From Globodera rostochiensis (lineage: Eukaryota > Nematoda > Chromadorea > Rhabditida > Heteroderidae): a stretch of DNA of 64,000 nucleotides. The notes under the pieces were generated by a model. The model searched no databases, was not told the origin of the DNA, and saw only the letters and a list, made by a program, of their open reading frames with translations. The position numbers and the translations under genes were made by a program. Position 1 is the first letter of the stretch, and each line of letters starts with the position of its first letter. The stretch spans positions 1,178,001 to 1,242,000 of the forward strand of contig JAEVLN010000021.1 of NCBI GenBank assembly GCA_018350325.1. Reading direction: 5' to 3'. This document shows positions 12,091 to 22,621 of the stretch, piece after piece.

Positions 12091-12913
12091 GTAAGTCCGC
12101 ACTTAAAGAAAGTAAATACGGTTGCAACTATTAAAGCTTTATTCAATTGAAGAATTATTTACCAAAAGCAAACAACAAGAGATTTTGCATTTAAATTATA
12201 ATTACCGGAAACATAATATTACAAGAAAATAAAAATCATGTTAGTTAACTACCGATAACAACTTTAAATATGAACTCAGCAATCAAATCAATAAAATTCG
12301 ACTTGTGATAATCGATTTTAATCATTTATTTTATTTAAAATAACAATTTAAAAAAAATATATTTTATCAAATATTCAAACATTTCACTAATTGTTTTTCG
12401 TCACAAGTTCGGAATTAAGACATTTCTCTCGTATAAAAAACAATTTGTTTTTTTAATAACTTTTTCGTGGTTTTTGATAGCATATTTTTTCTCAGAAAAC
12501 TAGATTCGTATAAAATGTTAATTATTTTAATACAGAATACCAAATGGGGGTTATGAATAAAATCTCTAACGGGTTGGTAACACATCAAATCCATTGAAAA
12601 TTACATTTATATAAAAGTTATAAAAGACAAAGAGAATATTGCTTCAAATATCGAATCTTTACAAGAAGTAAACTATATTAAATATCAAATTGTTCTTGAA
12701 TAAAAAGCAGATTACTGTATAATAATTACTCGTTTGTGCTTCGAACCTTGTATTTTGTCAGTTGGGAGTTATTCATTTTGATTGCAAGAAGCACGATATT
12801 GTTTAAGCTGACGTTGAAAAAATGCTTTTCCATAAATAAGCAGATTTTTTCAATTTCTTCTCTTTTTCAAAACGAATTGATTGTTTGGTTTCTTATTTTG
12901 TATGTTATATTAG

Positions 12914-12956
12914 CTTATTATGCCCTGTCCTCGCACTTGTGTTCAGCTTTATGCCG
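12914..12956 (+). CDS. Candidate 43-nt exon
   Basis: Bounded by TATATTAG and GTGAGAAT. One frame reads LIMPCPRTCVQLYAG. The longer frame over the same place (12,736-12,960) is hydrophobic and also ends at this donor. It may be the next exon after the promoter island at 12.0 kb. Weak evidence. Confidence 0.2.
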
Positions 12957-13054
12957 GTGAGAATTTATTTATTAAAGCAAAGAATATTAATTTAATAGTT
13001 AATATCTTTTTTATAAATTTTTATGTAAGTGTAGGTAGGTAAATCTTAATCTAC

Positions 13055-13165
13055 TCAGAAAATTTTAAAACTGAGGTCATTGCCTATATGAGTGCATTTT
13101 CCCATTTTTTGGGCAGTGGACACTAGTCCCCAGTCAAAAGACACTTCAGTCCCGGGTCTGTAACT
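13055..13165 (-). CDS. Terminal exon of the two-exon pair
   Basis: It begins after CCCCGAAG at the end of the 44-nt intron, in phase with the upstream exon. It reads SYRPGTEVSFDWGLVSTAQK, then MGKCTHIGNDLSFKIF, and stops at TGA (13,057-13,055). YRPGTEVSF recalls the middle of a sushi/CCP module, but the expected Cys and Trp pattern is not complete, so no domain is assigned. This would be the 3' end of the minus-strand set at 13.0-17.8 kb. Confidence 0.42.
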   Translation of the reverse strand, partial: SYRPGTEVSFDWGLVSTAQKMGKCTHIGNDLSFKIF

Positions 13166-13209
13166 CTTCGGGGAATGGTTGCCGCAAATTTTTTTTTCCG
13201 GATTCTTAC

Positions 13210-13339
13210 ATTGCAGGCCGAGAGGCATCGATAGAAATATATTTCGTTCGATTTTGATTCTGGCCCGTATGATCCATATTTTCCCGTGTAAAAAATACAT
13301 ATTCTTTGACTATTTAAAAGTGCATTTTCCTCCAAAGAG
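13210..13339 (-). CDS. Penultimate exon of a two-exon pair (44-nt intron)
   Basis: The minus strand has an excellent acceptor (ATTATTTTTTAG) followed by a 43-codon frame: SLEENALLNSQRICIFYTGK, then YGSYGPESKSNEIYFYRCLS, ACN, ending exactly on a codon boundary at donor GTAAGA. Downstream, a 44-nt GT...AG segment (13,166-13,209) with a run of nine A separates it from the exon at 13,055-13,165, which is in a different frame and resumes correctly. A frameshift at the A run would be the alternative explanation. Product unknown; it carries Cys and many aromatic residues. Confidence 0.45.
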
Positions 13340-14516
13340 CTAAAAAATAATTGGAGAAGTAATAAATAATTTAAAAAAAGGATATTAAAAATTTGTCAGG
13401 ATATTTATCACGAATTGATTACCCAAAATTCTGGCAACCCAAGCTTCAATATAAATATAGAATAATGCATTAACAGAATAAACAAAAATTTACAATCCAA
13501 AATTTAGATGAAAAATAAATAACAACATATTTAATCGTTTACAAGAGTAAGAGATAGGCAAAATGGTAGCCCGGGCTAGATCGAAACCAAAAAATCTGGT
13601 TTAAACCAATAATTTAATGTAGGAATCTTTAAGTGATTTGTTTTATTTTCATAATTATTAAATGCATTTTTGAAATTTAACATAAAAAGGCAAATTTCAT
13701 CATTATTAAATGATTATTATTCTTAAATAATTTTTATAGAATATTTATAAAATATACAATAAATATTTATATGGTCGTCAACCACAGCCCATTGTACGGG
13801 CATAATATTATTTCATCTTGTTTTATTTAATCAATTTTGGTGTTTTTTATAATATTTTATTTTAATAGTTTATAAATTGTTTTAGGTTTTGAAAAATTGT
13901 TTAATTTATTTTTGTGAGTTGCACGAAATTGTCCACCTTGAGTTAAAGCATAATTTGTAGTTTCCCTTCAATTTTTCGCGATAACAGCAGGTTTCATTTT
14001 ATTTATGACAGTTAGTTTTTATTATTTCGGTTATTTTCCTCCATTTTGTTCTTTATAGCTTCATTAAGTGTTTTCTAAAGTGGGCTTAGATTTGGCTGTG
14101 CCCTTCCCGATAGGTACTGTGGCGGAAAAAGGGGGTAGGACTTGTGTGATTGGGTCGTTTATGGCATAATTTGATTTTTAAATTGTTTTTGTGCAAAACC
14201 AACAAATATTTTATGCGGATTTTTTAAATCTGATAATATTGAAATCTTTGAATTTTAAGTTTTGCCATTATTTATGCAATAAAAACTTTTACTTATATTT
14301 ATGGTATGATTCCTTTTTTTATTTTTGCATGTAAATTAATATTGTTTTTTAAATTTGTATATTATTTTACACTTCAATTATTTTGGATCATTTAACATTA
14401 AAAATTATATCAACAGTCCTTGCTGCGGTTATGAACTAAATATCTTTATTTCAATAAATTGAGAATTTGTAAACAAATAAAATTATAACCTTTTTTAATT
14501 TTACACAGATTAATTA
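13340..14516 (-). other. AT-rich stretch with weak minus-strand islands
   Basis: Three weak minus-strand islands are visible. One at about 13,555-13,612 follows TTTAAACCAG and reads IFWFRSSPGYHFAYLL. One at about 13,730-13,805 reads MPVQWAVVDDHINIYC. One at about 14,090-14,170 reads LCHKRPNHTSPTPFFRHSTY. They match the direction of the neighbours but none has two good splice sites. Confidence 0.25.
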
Positions 14517-14590
14517 TTACGTTGAGCAATGGCGATTTTCATAACTTTCGAGATCGTGCTCAAACAACTTTTTAAAATTATCAATTGGTT
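14517..14590 (-). CDS. Candidate exon, unknown protein
   Basis: The minus strand reads NFKKLFEHDLESYENRHCST and then reaches TAA, with a donor-like GTAATA overlapping the last codon. It has a normal amino-acid mix in a local GC rise. The upstream edge is not defined by a clear AG. Confidence 0.28.
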
Positions 14591-14679
14591 TTATATAATG
14601 TTCAAGACTTGGTTAAGCTTGAAAAAGTTATAATATTTTTAGTTTAAGATATTATTTCTTAAAGCTCTAATAAGCTTAC

Positions 14680-14725
14680 GTCCAGCAAGCTTCAAATCGC
14701 TGTTCGTCTCCAGCCCGCCATCCAT
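14680..14725 (-). CDS. Candidate first exon (ATG to GTAAGC)
   Basis: On the minus strand ATG begins MDGGLETNSDLKLAG and the frame meets a good donor, GTAAGC, one base into the next codon. An overlapping frame (MMLYALHKPQTWMAGW) is also open. If this is a true start, a gene begins here and runs to the exons at 14.5 and 13.0-13.3 kb. Weak but specific. Confidence 0.27.
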
Positions 14726-15245
14726 GTTTGTGGTTTGTGTAGCGCATATAGCATCATTCCTTCAAAAACCTAGTTCTTGCTAGCTTACATTTATATTTTT
14801 TTGCATAACAATTTATTTATTTTAACGGGTCACAAATATTATTGCAAAAGTTTGTTTATTATATGACACTTTACATCAACTGTCTTTGCCTAATTATTTA
14901 TTATGTTATGTTGAATGCTTGATGAACAACTCCGGAACGATTTAGACAATTTTAATTTTTTTTTATTATTTAAAATGTAATTATTTTTTAATAATTAAAT
15001 TAAATATTCGTTGTATTTGTGGTTTATTTCTTTTAACTTTTATGGTACCATTTACCGTAATTTTTTCCAAGTGTATGTAAACATTTCTAATTTATCCTGC
15101 TTTAAAAATCAAAAAAATATTTTTATTCAAAATTTCAATAAAGTGTATTTTAACTGAATTAATTTTTTTTTTGTCTATTGACATAATTCTAAAGCAATCT
15201 GTTTTAATACATAATTGATTTTAGTTTACTTTTTTTTGTGCTTAC

Positions 15246-15286
15246 TTTTCCCGCAAAGTTCCTTAACAGTTCTTGGTCGCCGCACG
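15246..15286 (-). CDS. Candidate 41-nt exon
   Basis: The minus strand has CTAATAAG, then CGDQELLRNFAGK in one open frame, then donor GTAAGC exactly after the last codon. GC is well above the surroundings. No family can be named from 13 residues. Confidence 0.28.
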
Positions 15287-15373
15287 CTTATTAGTTATTA
15301 TAATTGATTGTATTTACTTTTAATTAGCTTCTTACAATTTGTGACTAATCAGGTATATTAAACGGTTTTATGG

Positions 15374-15565
15374 TTACTTTGTAATTAATCGCGCCAACCC
15401 GATGGGCGCGCGTTGTTTGTCATTCAAATGCCACTTATCTTCAAGTGAATGCCGGACCATAAGGAAATTTAGAAACAAATTGAAGAATGACATCCTTATG
15501 CCATAGACATTAATCTTCGAGGAGTTGACAGACTCGATGCGCTTCGTTATATGATTATTTTCGTT
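15374..15565 (-). CDS. 62-codon minus frame, candidate exon
   Basis: The frame runs from just after a TAA to a TAA: ITKRIESVNSSKINVYGIRM, then SFFNLFLNFLMVRHSLEDKW, then HLNDKQRAPIGLARLITK. The composition is balanced and it spans the GC-richest part of this block. The plus strand is also open for 24 codons here (HPYAIDINLRGVDRLDALRY), so strand is likely but not certain. No domain is recognised. Confidence 0.33.
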   Translation of the reverse strand, partial: NENNHITKRIESVNSSKINVYGIRMSFFNLFLNFLMVRHSLEDKWHLNDKQRAPIGLARLITK

Positions 15566-15901
15566 TTAAAATTTTTTGGATTTTCACTAAGTTTGATAAA
15601 TAAAATCTGTAGCAATTAGAATGTGGTTTAAAAATAATTTATTTAAACTTCAGGGCTTTTGTCACATTCCCTCAAACCATTATCCGATACTAATAATATT
15701 TTAAATTGCAGTTTGAACAAATTTTTTTAATTTTTACACATGCTTAGTGTTGCGTGGCGAGACTAATAAAGTATAGGTATGTAGAAATTTTTTTTTGGAT
15801 ATTGATATAATGTTGATAATACATTATTTATGAATTTTATACATGATTAAAATCAGTGTTATTTTTTAACAACATTTATTCATTTGTATCGGTAAAATTA
15901 A

Positions 15902-16002
15902 TTAATTTTTAAAAATATCAAATTCGTCCAAGGACAAAATCGAAAGCACAGTGACACTTTCAAAGTTCGCCGTACCCATTTTCCCAATCGATTTTGACTC
16001 TG
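15902..16002 (-). CDS. Candidate exon, unknown protein
   Basis: A clear acceptor (ACACGTTGCAG) on the minus strand opens AESKSIGKMGTANFESVTVL then SILSLDEFDIFKN, to TAA. The first two bases complete a codon from an upstream exon. Alternative frames are shorter. It probably belongs with the other minus-strand islands at 13-17.8 kb. Confidence 0.33.
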
Positions 16003-16364
16003 CTGCAACGTGTTAAAAAATATAATAAAATAATATCTTTTTCAGAATTTAAAAATAAAGAAAAAAAGTTCTTGAAAATAACCCACAAAATCTAAAATTT
16101 ATTTGGTTTCCATTGAAAAACATCCAAGTTTTGTACAAATCGCAAATGAATAAAAGAAAATTTCTAAAATCATAAACAGTCTTTATTTTAACCAATTTTA
16201 AAACAATTCAAAACTTTTTTAAATTTACATTAGATTCACAATCATCTAACACATATTTTAATGTGTAAAACAATAATTTTTTAAATTAAATAACTCCATT
16301 TTAATAAATAAAATATTTTCAAAAAATAAAACGATGAAATATTTTGATAATTCAATCTTGTCTA

Positions 16365-16473
16365 TCAATAAATAGGAAATAAAAAAAGCAGGATTGCGAG
16401 TTCAGTGTTTGTTTTTAATTTCAAGATTTGCATTTGATTGATGCCGAGACCATTAATTGTTGAAAAGCACTGA
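16365..16473 (-). CDS. Candidate exon, unknown protein
   Basis: After CCAGATTTTAG the minus frame reads QCFSTINGLGINQMQILKLK then TNTELAIL, becomes hydrophobic and stops at TGA. A second minus frame upstream and overlapping (HVQILVSAFQQLMVSASIK) is also open, so the exact exon is unresolved. Confidence 0.25.
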
Positions 16474-17159
16474 CTAAAATCTGGACGTGTGCCAATAAAC
16501 AATCAAAAGGAGTTTATTGTTTCAAATAAATAGCATTTATTATAAAGTTGTTACTATTTATATCCATTATTTATGTTAAACTAAAAATTATTGCTAATTG
16601 ATTATAATTATAAGAAAAGGTTAATAAACAATAAACTATTAAATTGTCATTTTAATCTCTTACATTTTGTGTTTAACTGTTAAACGCTTTTTAAATAAAC
16701 TATGCAATATTTAATTTATTCAAATTTTAATCAACAGAATTTCTTATAAAAAAATTTGATTTCATATGTCTTTTTTCGTTTATTATTTTAAAATTTAATC
16801 ACAAACAATTTTATTTTTATTTTATCAAAATCGATTTTTCTTTGGTATACTTTTAAACGAAAAACATGATTTAATAGTTATTATAAAATACGCTAATGAT
16901 CATGTTACTGCATTAACAAACATTTTAAAAAGTTAGATTTTAACTCTGGTAAAAAATATTAGTTCACCACCTTTCCAATCAATTATGTTTTTGACTTTGC
17001 ACGTTTACCCATCTCGTGATGCGAAGGTTTTATCAATTAATATTTTGTGAAAATTTATACGCAATTTTTTTAAATTTTAAATCAATGTGAATAAATATTA
17101 AATTTAAAGGTAATGTTTTTTTAAAGATTATTCGGGACAAAAATTTCCATTCCCGCTAC

Positions 17160-17319
17160 CATGCTGCGAAAGTATTCGTCTGGAGGCCAAAAAACTTTTC
17201 TGACTTTTGCTTCGGGGGCCGCGGCAGCTGGTAGGATGCAAATAGCTCATTCCGCTTTTTCAACTTGACATGCCGTTGTGTTTGTGGCACGTCGACGTTT
17301 TTGTTGTGTTGAATCTTTT
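17160..17319 (-). CDS. Candidate basic/Pro-rich exon
   Basis: The minus strand opens after AATTACCAG: KIQHNKNVDVPQTQRHVKLK, then KRNELFASYQLPRPPKQKSE, then KFFGLQTNTFAAW. It ends at a GTAGCG donor that overlaps a TAG stop. The frame extends further upstream to about 17,428 but becomes Ile/Phe-rich there, as intron sequence would. Lys/Pro-rich, no domain recognised. One of the longest island frames of the window. Confidence 0.36.
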
Positions 17320-17674
17320 CTGGTAATTCAATTTTTATACAACAAAAAATTTTATTGACCAAATCCAGCAAATAAAAAAACAAAATTATCATATTTTTGC
17401 ACCTTTTATTTGTTTGCCGAATAGGCAATTTTATTAGTTTTCGTGGGCATTTTTATTAGTTTTTTTACAATTTTTGGAAAATATGTTTTCATTTGACTGC
17501 ATTGCAACTTAATCTAATTCTACAATATTTATCGAGAAGCAAATATTATGATGTATAAATGGGTTAATTAAGCAATTTAAAAAAATTTACCACAAAGCTA
17601 TGGTGACTTGAATATAAAATAACAGATATTTGTTTTGAAAAAACCGTTATTTCCAATGCGAACGTTCACACTAC

Positions 17675-17791
17675 CGACTATTGATATCGTAGAATTCATT
17701 GAAGATGAAACTTGACTTGGCACAGAATTTCTCAACGTAAAGGCCCTGTTGCAGTCCCGCGGCCTCACCGAAAAACTCTACATTATTTGGG
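17675..17791 (-). CDS. Candidate 117-nt exon
   Basis: After GGTTTCTAG the minus frame reads PNNVEFFGEAAGLQQGLYVE, then KFCAKSSFIFNEFYDINSR, to a GTAGTG donor that overlaps TAG. The sequence has a globular-protein look (alternating Gly, aromatic and charged residues). The plus strand also has a frame here (MRTFTLPTIDIVEFIEDET) but it is interrupted by TGA. Likely near the 5' end of the minus-strand set. Confidence 0.36.
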
Positions 17792-17999
17792 CTAGAAACC
17801 AAAAATCAAAGACTTTGAAATAATAAAGGAATGATATGGAAACAATTAATACAAAAAAACAAAGTTTTTGATTAAACGAAAGTATTAAATCACTAAAATG
17901 TATTAGAAAAAGATTAATAATTTGCATCTTTGAGCAATGAATAACAAACACAATATTAATAAAATCAAATTTAAAAAATATATATTAAAAGTAAATCAG

Positions 18000-18079
18000 C
18001 AAAGCAATTTAGTGCACGGCAAGTGCTAGCCAGGGGGGTTGAAGTTCTTGGAGAAATAACAATGAAAAGCCAGCATAAT
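18000..18079 (+). CDS. Candidate exon, unknown protein
   Basis: After AAATCAG the plus frame reads KQFSARQVLARGVEVLGEIT then MKSQHN, with a weak GTTTAA donor. It is the first clear plus-strand island after the minus block and coincides with the return to an A-rich top strand. Confidence 0.3.
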
Positions 18080-18378
18080 GTTTAAGATTTTCAAACACAT
18101 TCATAAAAATATTATTTTGAAATTTTATAAAACTTCAGTAGAACTATTGATAAATTTTACTTATATCAGAAGGAAAACCATTTTTGTTGTTGTAATAATA
18201 AGTCTTTCCATCGACATTATTTATTTAATACAATATAAAAACTTATTTATAAATATTATTAAAACATTTAAAAATATTTTAAAAATGATACCAAAACTTA
18301 TTTACATACATATATTACAAAAAATAAAACCCAAATAAAAAAAAATTCTATCAAAAAACGTAAATAAAAAACCATCAC

Positions 18379-18507
18379 ATGCGTCGATTAAAAAACAAAT
18401 ACAACTCTCGCAAAAAATGGGTCTCATTCCATAGGATTAGACCGGATGCCCATTTATGCTTATCGGCTTTTTTTTCCCATTTTAAACGTTGTGCGGGTCG
18501 TTGGTGA
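18379..18507 (+). CDS. Small ORF, 42 aa, unknown
   Basis: ATG to TGA: MRRLKNKYNSRKKWVSFHRI, then RPDAHLCLSAFFSHFKRCAG, RW. Basic N-terminal half, two Cys and two Trp. It fills a GC island. No splice donor is obvious, so it may be a complete micro-ORF or the end of an exon. Confidence 0.28.
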   Translation: MRRLKNKYNSRKKWVSFHRIRPDAHLCLSAFFSHFKRCAGRW

Positions 18508-18963
18508 TGATAGGCGCCGCGATAAAATTTGATTGAGAATTTTTTTTGATTTTAGAAATGTGCACCAAATTTTAAAAGCGCAAAGCAAATGGATTAGTAG
18601 AGAAACTTTTTAAAATTTCAACCCAAATCTATAACATAAATATTTACTAGCCCTACTTAGAGTAAACGGTTTTTATTATTCTAAAAATGCAACCATCAAT
18701 CAAAAAAACATAAAAAAAATTTATAATACTGTTTATGATAAATTAGATCAAACCAGCTTCAAAATAAAGTAAAAAAATAATAAAAATTAACTGGTTTGTA
18801 AGACAAATTTTAAAAATAAAATATATTAATGTTAATAAATAATAAAATAATTTCAAATAATATTCGGTTAATGTTTCAACACTTTAAATGAAAAATAAAA
18901 AACTAAAAACAAATTAAACAAAAAAAATCTAACTAAATTTACCTGCCAAAATTAATTCATCAG

Positions 18964-19201
18964 CGATAAATTTCTCCGAGATGTTGAATTGGAAATTCGC
19001 CAATATAAAAATAATGTATTGTTAATGAAATATAAAATCTTTAATCCACCAGCGATGATTATCTACGAGATGTTGAAGTGGAATGGCTTTTATCCAGTCA
19101 AGATTAATTGTGAAAATGAATTAAGAACTAGTGATGAATTAAACAATTTTATTTCAGACCTCAGAAAAAATAAAACGTTTCATTATTTGAACATAAATTA
19201 A
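18964..19201 (+). CDS. Candidate 79-codon terminal exon
   Basis: A good acceptor (AATTCATCAG) opens a long frame: DKFLRDVELEIRQYKNNVLL, then MKYKIFNPPAMIIYEMLKWN, then GFYPVKINCENELRTSDELN, then NFISDLRKNKTFHYLNIN, to TAA. Composition and length make this one of the best exons in the first 30 kb. At DNA level CAGCGAT...GAGATGTTGAA recurs 89 bp apart (18,961 and 19,050), so a small internal duplication may underlie part of it. No domain is recognised. Confidence 0.42.
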
Positions 19202-19246
19202 ATTTTTCTTATTTTAAATTATTTTTATTGTTTAGATTATTTTTAA

Positions 19247-19411
19247 ATGGCCAAATGCAAGTGCATCAATGGGGAATGCGACGAATGTCGGTGTAATAGG
19301 CGCGTAGAGCTAAATGCCCAAAAAGTTGTTGTCAAAAAATGCAACGGATGCCATTACCATTTTGAGATGGTGTTTCGTAATATTCATATAAAAAAATTTT
19401 TTCGCAAATAA
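19247..19411 (+). CDS. Cys-rich 54-aa ORF, possible zinc-binding protein
   Basis: ATG to TAA, 54 codons: MAKCKCINGECDECRCNRRV, then ELNAQKVVVKKCNGCHYHFE, then MVFRNIHIKKFFRK. Eight Cys in two groups, C4-x-C6-x4-C11-x2-C14-x-C16 and C32-x2-C35-H36-x-H38, give a spacing typical of zinc-binding folds, though no named family fits. It follows the exon at 18,964-19,201 by 45 bp. TTGTTTAG just upstream (19,228-19,235) could make it an exon instead. Two other frames are open over the first 60 bases. Confidence 0.38.
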   Translation: MAKCKCINGECDECRCNRRVELNAQKVVVKKCNGCHYHFEMVFRNIHIKKFFRK

Positions 19412-19900
19412 AATTATTAACAATAAAATAAAAATTGAAAAAAAGTTAATTTTTTAAAATAATATATAAATACTACACTATTATTAGTAACTTCAATATT
19501 TCTACAAAAAGACAAAATAATCGAATATAAAATATATTGTTTATAAAATTTTTATTCAAAAATTGCGATCAATGAGGGAAAATTTTTTTAAAGCAAAACA
19601 GTTGTGTCGGAAAAGTGAATAAAGGACGGACCACTTTTTACACAATTATGTGCACGAAACATAGGTTATTTTAAGATTCAAACAGTAAAAGATTTAGTTA
19701 ATTAAAAACTAAAAATGACTCAGTAAATAAGAAAAAAAACTATATTTATAAGTAAATAAAATTAAAAACAAATTTATTCCCGAATCTAATTAATATATTA
19801 ATAAAATTTTTTAATGTAAAAAATAATATAAAAAATTAAATAACATTTTTTAAAAAAACAAGAACAATAAAGAAATTAAATAAATAATTTAACGCTTTAG

Positions 19901-20014
19901 AAATTACTTAAATGTATATATGAGAAAAGAAAAATATGATGAAAAGGAAGCAATTAAAAGCTTGGAGCACGATAAAACTACTAGATATTTAGGGATTGAA
20001 TTTAATAAAAAAAG
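19901..20014 (+). CDS. Candidate 114-nt exon
   Basis: Acceptor AACGCTTTAG and donor GTATAT bound a frame reading NYLNVYMRKEKYDEKEAIKS then LEHDKTTRYLGIEFNKKR. An in-frame ATG lies at 19,920. Charged and helical in look. The phrase RYLGIEF is reminiscent of the end of RT palm/thumb regions, but this is far too little to claim. An island at 20,079-20,108 (after TTTTCAG, reading TTEYLPEVTG) may be the next exon. Confidence 0.33.
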
Positions 20015-20609
20015 GTATATTTTGTTAAAACAAAAAATGTAAAATAATAAAACCTGATCTACCTATTAGTGTTTTCAGACGACGGAGTATCTGCCAGAAG
20101 TTACGGGGGTTTTAAAATGATTTTAATTGCTACATTTCTTAAACTTTTTTAAGGCGAAAGCCATGCTTAAATGTTATTAATGTAAAATCCTTTGTTTTAA
20201 ATAATGGTAATTTAAAGGTCAAAACTAGCAAAGCAAACAGCAACATATAAATTAAAAAGGCAAAAAACGAAATTTATACAAAATATTCAGAGTTTACAAC
20301 AACAATGACGAAAAAATAGGCACACCATCACATCTTAAATAAAACCATCAAATAAAAGATATTAATCAAAAAATATAATTAACAAATAAATACAATTATA
20401 AAATATAATTTGTTTGCCTCTTAAAATGGCTATTATGTCGTTGACCTTGAAACCCCCTAACTGGAGATAATCAAAATTATTTATTCGCCCAAAAAAAAAT
20501 ATACGGTAATAAAAAATAAGAATTAAAATGTTGTTATAAAAACGTATTATTTGCTCAGTTGTATTTTAAAAAGCAAAAAAAAAGCGTCAACTCACTTTCA
20601 AGGGTCACA

Positions 20610-20714
20610 ATGTTGAGGAAGATAAACTCAGAAGTACCAGAAAGCATTTCAGAAATGGCGAATGTCGTGACGAAAGGGGCCATTCGCGGACCGCTGAAGG
20701 CCATGGGAATTTAA
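20610..20714 (+). CDS. Small ORF, 34 aa, unknown
   Basis: ATG to TAA reading MLRKINSEVPESISEMANVV then TKGAIRGPLKAMGI. It lies in a GC-rich island that is also open for 48 codons in the next frame (QLTFKGHNVEEDKLRSTRKH), so which frame is used is undecided. Confidence 0.27.
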   Translation: MLRKINSEVPESISEMANVVTKGAIRGPLKAMGI

Positions 20715-20922
20715 AATAAATGTATCCAGATAACAAAAATAATATTGAGACTAACAGACGAAAAAAAGTCTATTCATTAAATAAACTAGGAGATTAAAAA
20801 GCGATTCTGCAACTGAAATACCTTAATTTATCATATAAAAACTTACTGCTAATTTATTCATTGGTGAATAATTTTAAATAATTAATAATTTTAAATCATT
20901 ATTGATAAACGAATGCATTTAA

Positions 20923-20952
20923 ATGGCAAGTCTTGTCAAGATGGCCGGAATT
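20923..20952 (+). CDS. Candidate first exon (ATG to GTAAGA)
   Basis: ATG opens ten codons, MASLVKMAGI, ending exactly at a good donor, GTAAGAGG. Too short to judge by content. It would be in phase with a following exon that starts on a codon boundary, such as 21,774-21,883. Confidence 0.22.
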
Positions 20953-21773
20953 GTAAGAGGCAATTATATTTTTAAATTTTTAAAAAACTTAAAATATAAT
21001 ATCGAAAAATTTATTTTTTACCAAAAAAAACAGTGATTTTTTATTAACGCCACTCAACATCATCAAAAATCGAGTGCACCCACATAAATAAATAGCCTTG
21101 TTACAAAATATAAATATTAAAAAAATTGATTTTAATAAAAGCGTCTTGCATAAATTATAAATAAATTAATCAAAAAAATTCATTATGAAACCAAATTTTT
21201 TTAGCATAAGATTTAAAAATTTTATGCTATATATTTAGAAAATGAAAGGTCATCAATATCGCTTCAATATACAGCCAAAAAAACTTAAAATATAAAAACT
21301 ATAAAAAATATAGAATATTAAAAGTTACTTATAACAAAATAATAATTAATGAAGATGTGGCAACTTTCGCTCGGATTTATAAAGAATTTTAAATTATTTG
21401 GGGTCGATAAAACTTCACTTAAATGTTGTAAATTATATACCACGAGAAATTAACAATCCCACATATTTAAGCCAATACAATATAACAAAATTTTAAATTT
21501 CTTCTCATTGGATAATTCAAATACATATACTAAACACATAATAAATTTTCCATAAAGCAGATAATAGCATACAAATTAAAAATAAATTACTAAAGAATTG
21601 TTTGCAAATAACATAAATAAAATCTCACAAAAAATAAATAACTACACCAAGCAGAGACTCCAAAAAAAAGGCGGGCAAACAAGTGAATCAGAAATAACCA
21701 AAAATTTCGATATGTGATTAAAGTGCAATAATTAGAAAAAATTCAAAATGAATAAGAAAAATATTTATTGAAG

Positions 21774-21883
21774 TCTTCTGCAATCATCAATTTGCAAGTA
21801 ATCGAACAGATGGCCGGCAAGGCGGCCGGGATGAGCGTGTTTGGCTCCGCAAAAGGCCAAGGAGCAGTCGTCTATCTTTTGAG
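21774..21883 (+). CDS. Candidate exon, Gly/Ala-rich
   Basis: After TTATTGAAG the plus frame reads SSAIINLQVIEQMAGKAAGM, then SVFGSAKGQGAVVYLLR, to donor GTAAAA, which abuts an in-frame TAA. A second acceptor (ATCGAACAG) would start it at the ATG at 21,810. The GC content of the last 70 bases (about 60%) is exceptional for the region. Function unknown. Confidence 0.36.
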
Positions 21884-22065
21884 GTAAAAATATAAAATTT
21901 ATTAAATTAATTACAAAAATCGTGATTAAATGTTTAATATCGACAGGTTTTTGAACCGATTAATGTCGATTAATGATGACATCTAAAACTATAGTAAAAA
22001 TAAAACAACTCTTTAACAAATTCAAATTATGTGAGTAAAAGAAATAATTCTATTTATGTTAAGGT

Positions 22066-22281
22066 TTATGAAAATAAGCTACAAACGTCAAACTCGAAAA
22101 GAAACAAAAATATTATGTAATGTTTTAAAGAAAGGTTTCCCGTTATCAATAATTCTTGAATGATTTCATCCAAGATATAAGGGCAGCAAAATAAATGTGG
22201 CAATAAATATTCTGATAATTTGCAAATGATTAAATCTTCTGCACCTTCTATTTTGTAGAAAATTATTTTATTGATGACCAC
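22066..22281 (-). CDS. 71-codon minus frame, uncertain
   Basis: The minus frame begins at GTG (or earlier, after ATTAATAAG) and reads KIEGAEDLIICKLSEYLLPH, then LFCCPYILDEIIQELLITGN, then turns very hydrophobic. It is protein-like, but it lies on the opposite strand to its neighbours in a region of only modest GC. It could be a separate small gene or chance. Confidence 0.22.
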   Translation of the reverse strand: MVINKIIFYKIEGAEDLIICKLSEYLLPHLFCCPYILDEIIQELLITGNLSLKHYIIFLFLFEFDVCSLFS

Positions 22282-22621
22282 AAACTTATTAATAGCAGGA
22301 GAACGTCGACTTTAAATCATTTTAATTTAAATGTAACATAAAACCAACGAAAGGCTTCAGAATATTTAAAACTAAACTATTTTAAATGAAATAAGAATAA
22401 ATACAATAACCTAACATCATTGTTCAAAAATTAGTTTTTAGACAAATCAATCATCAATGAATTTAAAACAATTAATGTTTATTTATTCCAAAGTTTTTAA
22501 AAAGTAACAAAATTTTAAAACCTTTTAGCTCAAATTTTTAACATGGAGCAATGGAATTCTCTGAATAAGAAAAGATAAACTTTAAAAAAATCCATTTTCA
22601 AACGACTTAGTTTTTTGGGAC

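Noticed and set aside
13055..13165. Sushi/CCP domain in the terminal exon
   Set aside because: YRPGTEVSF is suggestive, but the four-Cys framework and conserved Trp position are not met.
15660..15735. Integrase-like VSDNG on the minus strand
   Set aside because: The phrase LLVSDNGLREC lacks the following Pro-x-F and no other pol motif is near; five residues are not enough.
17656..17823. Plus-strand selenoprotein-like frame with internal TGA
   Set aside because: The minus strand has a better, uninterrupted 39-codon frame over the same bases with an acceptor; the plus frame is most likely its shadow.
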